Part shown: positions 54,297 to 64,000 of the stretch, piece after piece
How the letters are laid out: each line of letters opens with the position of its first letter
Numbering within the stretch: the stretch's first letter is position 1
From: Buddleja alternifolia
Lineage: Eukaryota > Streptophyta > Magnoliopsida > Lamiales > Scrophulariaceae
DNA length: 64,000 nt
Direction: 5' to 3'
NCBI GenBank assembly: GCA_019426215.1
Contig: CM033394.1
Span: forward strand, 44,452,423 to 44,516,422
Position numbers and translations under genes: made by a program
The notes under the pieces: model-generated
Seen by the model: only the letters and a program-made list of their open reading frames with translations
Told to the model about the DNA's origin: nothing
Databases searched by the model: none

Positions 54297-57200
54297 TCAG
54301 TTTCGATATAAAAAACCCTTGAACAAAAAAATTCCAAAGCCACCAACAGCCAGTGATGTTAAGATCACAGGAATTTTGATCGGATCATTTTTGGCAACTT
54401 CACTTCTGTTACGCCTTCTATTGCGATCTGATTTTTCTCCCAAATTTTCGCGTAAAAAATTGCTGAGATTATCCAGCTGATGCATAACTTGGCGTTGAGA
54501 TCGTGCTATATTTGATAGCTGTCAAGAATAGAATGAAACCGATAAACACAGGGGTATAAATAAGAAGCCCGGTAACTGATGTTTAAATTTCTGGTTTTTC
54601 CGATTATTTCAAACATAAAAACTAATTTTTGTAATCAAATAATATTTAACCCACTAAATACTAAAAACATTACAAATAGATCCCAAGGGTATTTTGGTCT
54701 ACAAGCTTTTGTAAACAGTATCCAAGGGTAAAATAGGGAATTTTCAAACTATTATTGCTAACATCAGCATTTTCGGGATCAGATCATGACCGGTGGGGTC
54801 ATCTGTAAACAGGATGGAAAGGTTGATGGTTGGCTGCACTGCAATTAGCCAATTATAAAGATAGAGGGCCCTTGTGAAATTAGGCTTTACCCCAAACGTG
54901 CTTAAGTGTAATTAACCCTTAAATCAAAAATCAATCAGCTATTACTAAACAATGGATCATTTCCAATTAGGGAAATCGAGATCCCGGAGAACTTATATGC
55001 GTAATCTAGGCATAATTATTAAACTACCAAATTACCCCTGAGATGTACGAAAATTACCCTCCACTCAGGATCTGCGTGTTTTGTCAGGATTGGATCGACC
55101 CTAACACTAGAGATCCGATCCTACAACCGTAAGTCTGAGCCGTAGATCACATCCATGTGGCGTCATATTTGCCATTAATATTAAGTGTCTGATTCTAAAC
55201 AAAAATCCAATAAAATTGCAATTTACCATAAATAGACTAGGAGCAATACCTCTTCCATCAAAGATGAATCTTTTGCTAACTGAGACGAAGATGAGGAATT
55301 AGGCATAACAGATCCGGTTAAAGATCCGTTCCCTAAACCGGATATGAAGTAAGAAGTTGGGGCCGACCCGTTACACGCTTCAGCTTGCAAAGCTATGTTT
55401 TGTGAACTGGGAGAAGCCCTTTTGCTAGTTAACTGGGAATTTAATTCTTCAATGCGAGACGTAAAATCATCCATTCGGTCATTCAGGGTAGAAATTTGCT
55501 CTGAGAGGTGCGTGACAGCTCCCTGCCATATATGTGTGCCCAAAGATCAAAGAATTTAACAAGATATTCTGTAGATATACAAAAGGCGAACCATTTAGTG
55601 ATGTGATTGGTCAAACTAACCTGATTCGCTGATCTAGCGGATGAGTCTGCTGTTCTATCCTCGAAGCTTCTGTTTATCTTGGATATATTTGTGTCCCTGT
55701 TTGTTGAATATGAATGTGACATACCACCACTGTAAAAAAAAAAAAAGTCACATACAAATTCAAGAATATGAGAAACCATCATAGAGAAACAAAACACTTA
55801 AAGATTGAACATTTAGGTTGTGTTTGGATTGATGGATTTAGATTTCAGGAACGGACTTAATGAAAGCACCATAATGATTAAAATTATAGCTCAAAATGAG
55901 ATCTAAGGGAATTGAATTTCATTGTAACTTAAAATAATTCAAACAAGCTTAAAGTATCCATAATCCAAACAAAAACCTCAAGAGGCTTTGTTGATATATT
56001 TGAAATCCATGGCTTTCAAATCAATCCAAACACATCCGCTTGAGGTTATTGTTTGGATTATGGACTTGAATCTAAGGAATTGCAAACCATAATAAAATAT
56101 TCATTGAGCTTATTTAGATAGTTTCACCATTCATGTTATAATGATTTCAAATCATTTTCTAGTGCAGTAAAGAGGTAGTTACTTAAATTGGGTATTAGGC
56201 CACAAACAACTAATCATAGTCAATACGAATAAGTCTCTTACCAAATTGTGTTAAAAACTTCCCAATATTTAAAAAGAAAAAGTAAAAAAAAAAAAAACAT
56301 AGGACAGAAAGTGCACCCTCTAAGATTCTTGATTCTTGTAGCCACCCTATCTGCTGAGGCTCGAGAAAGTGCTTCCTTTGGGCTTGAGGCATCGTCCTCG
56401 TCTATGCTAAGCTTGGTTTTCAAATCCTCTGGCAGTGCCTGTAAAAATTTCAAATTACAACACTATCGTATAGAAAGAGGAATTAATAGAGGCTAGACTA
56501 GTCTACATACCATAACTTCATTGACAAGTTTCTCCAACTGTATTTGTTCAATATACGTTCTCGGAACATACGAGCCTTCCAACCCCAGTTGTTCAGCTAC
56601 TGCTTTTACAACAAGGCGATCTCTACCTTGTACCTATATCAGACAAATAAGTATCAACTGTAATCAGTATCCTGGATAGTGGACACTTGGGAGGTGTTTA
56701 ACTTTATATGTGTGTGATATACTATTTAATCCAGGTGAACCCAATGTTCTTTTTGAGTGATCAAAGCCCATTGCGGCCAGCGATAAAGATATTGCCTGGT
56801 ACAAAATCGCGAAAATGGTGATTATACAAGTACTTGCAAACAAGGCCGCTTGTAGAGAAGTAATTATGAACGGGAAATAATTAAAATTGAAAAAAACTCA
56901 GAAGTGAACAATATTTGCAAAAATAAATGAGGGGAATGTTTACAAAAGTAAGTGATTAGAAGTGATAAATATGTTTAAAATAACTTTGAATTAATTACAA
57001 AAATACTATAACCAATTTTAAACACCCCCTTACCAACTTGAACATTATAGATTATTATGACTTTAAAGAATCAGAAGAATAAGTCGGATTTGCAAGTGCA
57101 AATCCATCCAGATGACTTACTTTTAACGAATTAAGTTGATAAGTACATAAAATTAGAGTTGGCAAACACTCCTATAATCCAGACCAAGGCCCGTCATATG

Positions 57201-60200
57201 ATGATCATTTAAGACTATTTTAAGGAAAACATATCCAATCATATTAATTACTCAAGTTTATTAAACATGATTTGAATGTGTCCTAAAGTTTAAACAATCT
57301 CAGTGAACATGACTGCCGAAGAACTAACTAATCAACACAAGTTTTGTTATCATTCAAGCAATTGTTGGGCCTAAATCCCATCAAGGAAGTGAACAAGGCG
57401 TTATCAATCTTCCAGTCAATAGATAATTCAGCAAGAGTGATAAAATCTATAGTACGGGCTGTAGATAAGCTTGTACACAAATGATCCATAAATTTGTGAA
57501 TATATTTAGCAGATAGAAACAAGTGTAAAACCTGAACATAATGACGGTTTAACTGTTCTAGCCAATCAATTTTCACACAGACTCTTTCATCAAAAAAGAC
57601 ATGGCTGCTTCTTTTGAGTATGGCTGCTATTGTGTATCCCAAGGCCATTAATCCACCGAGAAGTCGCACACTAACTTCAAATGTTATTCTTGGAGATATG
57701 ACAAATGGAATGTCAGTGACCCATTCCTAAAAATTCAAAAACATACTCATTCTCAGACAAATCAATTAAATTGATTTTGATGTTATTTTAGTCATCCAAT
57801 ATGTAAGAAGAGAAACGAATATAAAAATTATATGAAACTCAAAACATGATTTTGATCGATGTTTGGTATACACAAGCAGCAAAACTGCATGTAAAGCAAT
57901 CAAGACTCAAGTTTAAGTTCTATACAGTGGGATATTAGTAGCAGACCTCAAACATGAGATTGTATTTTCCATCTTTATTACGCATTCTCAGATAAGATTG
58001 GCAGGTCTCGGGATCTTCACCAGGCGGTAGAAGAAATATGTCATAAGTCTGTTCCGTACTTTCTGTATGTTCTTCAGACATGATAGATTTGATTTGCTCC
58101 ACAGTCACATCCCTCATAGACTAAAAAGAACATGTTTCAAAAAGTTATACCCATAGTAGAGAGCACCTTCTTGACTGAGTGCATATATTAGCACAATTAA
58201 GGCAAAAACTTATGTTACCTTAAGTATATAAGTAGGAGATTGGAATCCAGTAAATGGGTTGAATTTGTTGATAATTTTTATCTGTGCCGTGCGAAGGTCC
58301 GGCTCGATAAAAGCCTTATACATTGGATATACCTATAGGGAAGTTTATCTGAGAATTTTCAGAAGGAAAATCCGGTAGTTCATGCCGTATGTGATTCTTA
58401 GGAAACCCCGAAACTCCAAGTCCCAATATAATCAGAACTATTCGTGTATGTTGGACCACACGTGGGTCCCATCATATGGACAGTCGAAATGCCCTAGGAC
58501 TTCGAGTTTTGGGATCTTCAAAGAATGACACCTATATTTAGGTTAAGAGTTTAGGAGCACAAACTGTTTCGGATATTTGGTGTATTATTTCTTCTGGTTC
58601 CTGCCCGGCACGTTGTATGTCCCGTAAAACCCGTTTAACAAGATCAAAGTGGACCCCACCTGTCACAGATACCCGGAGATCCAGTAAAGGACGCAACTTT
58701 TCACTTAAAGCATAGATGCCCTCGATGATCACAATTCTGGAGCTTGGGACTTCAAGTGTCCTGCCAGTAACATATGATTTCATGAGATCGCAAAATAGAA
58801 TTTGAACAAAACGAAAATTAGCTGATGGTGATAATGACAAACAAAATATTAGTTAAATTAGCAAAGAAGATTTGAAAATTCACTAACGTTGTGTTTGGTT
58901 TGGAAGATTCAGATTTAGAGGAATAATTTCAAATGACTCGGTGGATTTGAAATCCCTGACATTGAGTGAAAAAATAGCTCAAAAAATAAGTGCCAAGGGA
59001 TTTGAAGTTCATTTTGACCTGAAATTATCCAAACTCACTCAATTAATCATGGCTTTCAAATCCTTCCATCCAAACAAAACCTAAACCAATAGGAGGATTC
59101 TGGCACCACTTAATGCTCCAAGAAACCTTTTAAAGTTGAATGTTAATGTTTGGCGAGATGGAAAAAACACTTGATCTGAATCCATAAAAAAACCTGACAT
59201 GCGAAAAAAAAAGGGAAAAAGTAGTGGACTATTTGAATAAAACAATTATTATGTTCCAACAGCCATAATAGCTTCTTAATCAAATAAATTCCACAAAATT
59301 ATGGAAGCTAAAGCGAATCAACAGTAAGGGATTGGAGTGAGACCTATATCCCGTGCGGGAGCTGGATTTGAAATCATATATTGGTACATCAACCGGCTTG
59401 CCAGCCTTCAGATCATGAATGTTCTTCAGCAAAGTATCATAGTCTGTCAAGCGTGGGTCTGTTTCCATGATACAGCCAAGAAATATGTCATCTATTGCTA
59501 TTTCACCATAAAACAGACAGCAGATTCTAAAGAGAAGAAAATTAAAAGATGATAGAAAATTTTACAAATGAAATATATAAGAAACCGGAAACTATAAATT
59601 AATCACTGGTAAACTACACCTCGTTCAAAAAGGCTGTCATTTGCTTTCCCTAGAAACTCATAATTATGTTATCAAATTATTTTGATATTTTAAGCTAAAT
59701 GCAGAACTTTCAAATTTTATAGTAAAAGACCAGTTGTCTCCACATTAAACATGCTATACTACACAAATGCAAAATAATCAATTCAAAGAAGCTCCAATCA
59801 CATAACAAGAATCTCAGCCTAAAAACAGTTGGTAGTGCAAAAAGAGGTCTTTAGAAAAACGGGTTATATCATACCATCAAAGTTCCCATCGATTATTCGA
59901 CTTGCATCATTATAGTTGTCCATTGAAATAACAGCAATGCTTGGCATAAAGTTAAGTATCTTTTCGGTGAATATAGTCTTCCCCGCACCAGATGGACCAG
60001 CTAACCCTATCAGTATAAGTCCTTCGTTCTTCTGCGCTAACAATTGACATGCGCGAACTACAACAAAGAAACCCTTCTCAAAAGACAAATTATCAGGAAT
60101 AGGGGCAATCTCATAGCGGTCTGAGTCCTTCCTTTTGACCAATCGAACTTGATCTTTCAAGAGCCCGTGTTTCCGATGAGTTAATTCAGCATTAGAATTA

Positions 60201-60211
60201 TCTGGAGCCAT
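54297..60211 (-). CDS. TTM1/TTM2: Triphosphate tunnel metalloenzyme TTM1/TTM2-type protein (659 aa, 11 coding exons)
   Basis: Coding exons: 59875-60211 (ATG 60211), 59344-59458, 58565-58760, 58219-58332, 57947-58120, 57532-57726, 56511-56633, 56317-56438, 55621-55729, 55250-55522 and 54297-54518; all GT-AG, in frame, 1980 bp. Residues about 60-235 are a uridine-kinase-like P-loop domain with GPSGAGKT at 72-79. About 250-420 is the CYTH/triphosphate tunnel domain ([45 protein letters not shown]). A coiled coil follows near 501-526 and a hydrophobic C-terminal anchor at about 635-657 before the tail KGFLYRN. Arabidopsis relatives are 640-675 residues and release phosphate from pyrophosphate; TTM1 is linked to leaf senescence, TTM2 to pathogen response, and both are reported at the mitochondrial outer membrane. 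I cannot decide between TTM1 and TTM2. Two MITEs lie in introns. Confidence 0.95.
55816..56039. mobile_element. 224-bp MITE in an intron of the TTM gene
   Basis: Ends GGTTGTGTTTGGATTGATGG and (complement) GCGGATGTGTTTGGATTGAT; flanks TTA (55813-55815) and TTG (56040-56042), so the 3-bp duplication may have one change. It lies between the exons at 55621-55729 and 56317-56438. Confidence 0.7.
58887..59081. mobile_element. 195-bp MITE (TAA target site) in an intron of the TTM gene
   Basis: Ends CGTTGTGTTTGG and (complement) GGTTTTGTTTGG, TAA on both sides (58884-58886, 59082-59084). The interior shares GATTTGAAAT and CATGGCTTTCAAATC with the MITE at 55816, so both belong to one broad family. 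Confidence 0.8.
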
Positions 60212-60234
60212 TGATATTATACTTGATTTTACTT

Positions 60235-61640
60235 CTGAAAAGAAAAAGGACGAGTATTATATGTTGAACATATGAATAACTACAGAAAACAAGTTAACTG
60301 CATCAAATCGTTTTAGATGTTATAAACTTTTACTTATTCCCTCATAACTAGCATACTCTAGGTAGAACACTTGCATGTATTGTGATGTATGCTATAAAAA
60401 TAGTTACATATTCCATCAAACAGAAATAAACATAAGTTTAGACAAAAACACCAGCTATATATATTCTCGCATACACTGTCACGGTCCTACTGATAACAAT
60501 TTGCTCCAACAATATAAGATTCGAGCCTTTGAAAGAATCTATAGAACAATCATATGTTGCATATCAACTCTTCCTTTCACTACTTATGAGTCCATCCATG
60601 TGAAAGGTGAAGCAGAAAAGTAACATCCTGGATAACACATAAAAGCTTCTCATGAGTTTAACTCCTCACTATGTAGGGCTGAAAGACGAACCAAGCTACT
60701 CAATTTCTTTGGTAAAAGCTCGTTTGAGCTAGGTTCATTAACATATCAAACCAAGCTTAAACAACCTTTTGTGTGTTTGATAAGTTTGAAGCTCGGCTCA
60801 AACTCGATCGATTAGTTAAAAAATGATGAAATATGCGGTAAAAAAGTTAAACTACTCGAGTTCGACTCAATTTAGCTCGTTTGAGCTCTGCTCGATTAAC
60901 AATCAAACCAAGCTTGAACAAGAACATGTTCGACATGATTCGACCGTTTACAGCCCTATCACTATGTCCCTATCCGGTTTTGAGCTTCTTTACCCCCAAA
61001 AAACGAAAGAAACGGAACAAGTCAAATGATAAAAAGCTTATAATCCTAAACAAGGGAAAATTAAACAAAAGAGAAATTTAGGCAATTGATACAATAAAAT
61101 AAACTACAGTCAACACCAAATCTAAGATGGCCAATATCCTAACAAATTTCAGCTTAAAATTCAACCCTTAACAAGTTCTATACTACCAACTCTTGTGATA
61201 ACACGCTACCACCTCCAATAAACAACTAAAAAATTTAACAATCTCTATAAGTCCATAAATCAATTCATACAAATTAATGGTGTATCAGAAACATATATCT
61301 TCCCACACAATAATTAACATTTCACTAACCAAATATTCAATCAAACTTATACCCATATTGCACAAAAGCATCAAAATATGATCAGCATTACAAAAATACA
61401 CAAAACCAAAAACAAACACATACCCAGATAAAAAAACCACCAAAAGAAACAATTCTGATCCCAGAAAAGGCACAAATTTGGATCTAGAAACTAAAGCTAA
61501 CCCAACAAATGCAACAGAACAATAAACAATAAAATCCCACTTTTAAACAATAACAAAAGATAAAAGAGAGAGAGAATAAAGATATTTGAATAAATTATTA
61601 TTATCAAAAATAAATAAATAAATATTCAAATAACACTGAC
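60235..61640 (-). other. Long first intron of the TTM gene, in the 5' untranslated region
   Basis: The coding exon starts after TTTTCAG (acceptor 60235-60237 read on the minus strand), and a donor GTCAGT follows the exon at 61641. The interior has no open frame of interest. Long leader introns often raise expression in plants; that is family knowledge, not shown here. Confidence 0.6.
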
Positions 61641-61745
61641 CGTCCTTTGCTGATACTCTGTTTTTCGGTTACAAGTGGGGTTCTGCAAAAGAAAAGAATA
61701 GCGTAGAAGCTTTTGGGTGTGTGTATATATATATATTGTATACGT
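61641..61745 (-). promoter_or_regulatory. 5' untranslated exon and likely core promoter of the TTM gene
   Basis: The sequence 61641-61690 reads as a leader exon on the minus strand, ending AAAGGACG before GTCAGT. About 35-50 bp upstream lies a TATATATATATA stretch (61725-61738) that could serve as TATA box. The start point is an estimate. Confidence 0.5.
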
Positions 61746-63470
61746 ATACAGTTTTTGATTTTCTGCTATACTCACTCTTGATTTGTGTGTTATCAATTTA
61801 TTTTATAGAAGATTTGTTGGCGAGTTTGAGAATCTGAACACTATTTTTATTTTTTATTTTTTATTTTATTTACCTGTTATTTTTCGGGAACGGGAATTGA
61901 TGAGAAATTGCCACGAGTATGATGAAGACTTCACTCGACTTTGTGCAGAAAAAAAGGGAGACTTATTTATATAATCTAGCGGTGAGCGTTGGATTTGAAA
62001 AAATAGTCAGAACTGATCGCACTGTATTGAATTGTACTATTTTTGTCAGTTTTATATGTAAATTGTGATTTAAAATTTAAATAAAAGTTGCACTGCTTTA
62101 TGCGAATTTATTTTAAAATTAGTGTTAAAAAAATCGAATTGCACAGCCACCATCTATATACATATATATATTATATATATTTATATATGTGTGTATATAT
62201 ATATTTCTTATTATTTTTTTAAACTTTGAACTTTTAATAGATTTTACTCGTAATATCATTCATATTTGCAGTTTTATTTAATATTTATTATTGAATTGAT
62301 ATGGTTGTATTTTTTTCATGATTAATAATACGTTCAATCAACATTTGTGCTTGAGAGTTTTAAAGTGATAATATCTTATAATATTTTACTATTATATTTT
62401 TATATATAATAGACACTTAAAGAGTTTTGATGAAAAAAAGTATTATAGATTATAATTAAGACATTTGTTCTATTTAACTATCACAATTATTTGTAATAGC
62501 AATGTCACGTTAGATTACATTTTTTTCTATAACTTTATAATGTACTTTACAATATCATTTTCCAGATTTTAGAGCACAAATTTTAATAAACAAATAGTTA
62601 CAACATATTGTACAATAAAAAAATTACAATGTGTCATTTTTTGTATTACTTGTTTATATACAAATTTATCGTCTATTGTTCATACAAGTTAGATTAAGAT
62701 ATTTTCTTATATATGAGTGTGTATTTATTTGATATATTTATATATATAGTAAAATATGTACATATTATATTTATGCCCAGTGTAAAATAGATATTTAAAG
62801 TGATTTGCTAGTACTTTTTCTTGTTCTGAACGTATGATACTCTTATATAATAATATGTAATAATACTAGTGTTTTTTTTAATGATTCATGGAGTTTAAGC
62901 TTAATAAATATTTCTCAGACAAGTATTTTCTTAGTTATGAATTATCATTATCTTTTTATTAATTAATTTAACAAAAAATATGACAAACATTTTTTACTTA
63001 TTTAGTAAAATGTAAAATAACATGAAAAATCGCCAAACACGCCGAAACGCACAAAATCGTATAGTCGATTTTGATTTACAAAACCGCAATTTCAAATTTT
63101 ATTTCCTCCAAACCGAATGGTGATCACCCCTAATATAATGTTTTGTTTATTCTAGACAAAGGGATACCTGACTCGATAAACTCGGATGGATAGTTTTTAA
63201 TCATGAACCACATAGACACTATAAGACTCCAAATAAATAAAGAAAAGTCACAACTTGTAACAGTTTGGAATTGAACACAGGACCCTCTCACATCAAAGAC
63301 GTGGAAGCTGATACCACTAGGCTAATAAATTTTGGGTTATTAATATTATATAATGTTTTTGTTTTTATTTATTTGTGCTTTGTTGTTTTCATTGATATTT
63401 TCCTTCTCTTTTATCCTTTTTTATTTTCGCTTTTTTATGACCTGTAGGTGAAAAGTAGCGATGAACCCTG
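61746..63470. other. AT-rich non-coding stretch upstream of the TTM gene
   Basis: It holds several short TA runs (62150-62205) and poly(T) tracts; no gene or clear element ends were found. Confidence 0.5.
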
Positions 63471-63479
63471 ATGATCTCA

Positions 63480-63762
63480 GGGAAAGTTGCATATAACCCC
63501 CTGTGTTATCACTTTTTTGTTAAAAACCCTCTTATGTTAATTTTTTTCCACAAAACCCCCTTGTGTCAGCCTAAACCCTGCACGAAACCCCCAATCCTAC
63601 ATCAAATACACTGCACGTGTATGTTACTTTCCGCGGATTTAACACGAATTGGAGGTTTCGTGTAGGGTTTAGGCTGACACAAGGGGGTTTCGTGTAAAAA
63701 AATTAACATAAGGGGGTTTTCAGTAAAAAGGTGAAAACACAGGGGTTATATGCAATTTTCTC
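63480..63762. mobile_element. 283-bp element with long inverted repeats
   Basis: Ends GGGAAAGTTGCATATAAC and (complement) GAGAAAATTGCATATAAC; arms of about 115 bp pair closely, including CCCCCTTGTGTCAGCCTAAA. Flanking ATGATCTCA (63471-63479) and ACTATCTCA (63763-63771) may be a 9-bp duplication with two changes. No coding capacity. Confidence 0.78.
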
Positions 63763-64000
63763 ACTATCTCAACAAGAACAACTTAACGGTCGCTAAAGAA
63801 TTCTTTTGCTAAAGCTTGTCAGCACACAAACTTGACCACATATTTCACCAGCACATCAAAAAATAAGACTTAATTCTCACCTATTAAGCCAATAATCAGC
63901 CTATAATAACTTAAAAAGTTTGGAAGTGATCCATATCTTATATTGGTTGATTTTGCAAATTTTATTTTTATTCAACTTTAACCATAGGTTTATCAAAAAA

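Overview
The window is nuclear DNA of a flowering plant, most likely a eudicot. The reasons are AT-rich sequence, spliced genes with GT-AG introns, three plant-specific gene families, and dense plant-type mobile elements (Copia LTR elements primed by initiator tRNA-Met, Helitrons, PIF/Harbinger and hAT elements, a SINE). I cannot name the species from sequence alone. Counts given here were made by eye.

Layout. 1-3873: the 3' part of a decayed Copia element whose LTR abuts a minus-strand Ty3/gypsy gag fragment. 4480-30842: a tandem array of three minus-strand DUF1262 genes, called A (4480-14724), B (16668-24092) and C (28439-30842). A and C keep full three-exon reading frames; B is a pseudogene. 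Each copy carries its own insertions: a Helitron and a non-coding LTR element in intron 2 of A, a young complete Tnt1-like Copia element and a TAA-flanked MITE in B, and a SINE in intron 1 of C. The paralogues supply the empty sites. 24360-27014, upstream of B, is a short Copia-derived element that encodes only GAG and protease. 31440-41812: a transposon-rich block with a TAA-flanked MITE, a decayed two-gene PIF/Harbinger element, two elements with long inverted ends, and a hAT-type element. 42386-47180: a subtilase prodomain fragment, a small minus-strand LTR element, and a Copia element cut off in its reverse transcriptase. 47372-49380: a complete F-box/LRR/FBD gene. 50440-53272: a second GAG-protease-only Copia element with an intact reading frame. 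54297-61690: a complete TTM1/TTM2-type gene (uridine-kinase-like domain, CYTH domain, coiled coil, C-terminal membrane anchor; 12 exons including a 5' UTR exon). 61700-64000: AT-rich sequence with one more long-inverted-repeat element.

The host genes (DUF1262 cluster, F-box/FBD, TTM) are functionally unrelated as far as I know, but from memory a DUF1262 cluster next to an F-box/FBD gene is also found on Arabidopsis chromosome 1 (At1g13470-At1g13570), so part of this may be old conserved gene order. The most interesting items are the recurring GAG-protease-only Copia family, the DUF1262 array as a natural record of insertions, and the set of long-inverted-repeat elements that share only their outer ends.
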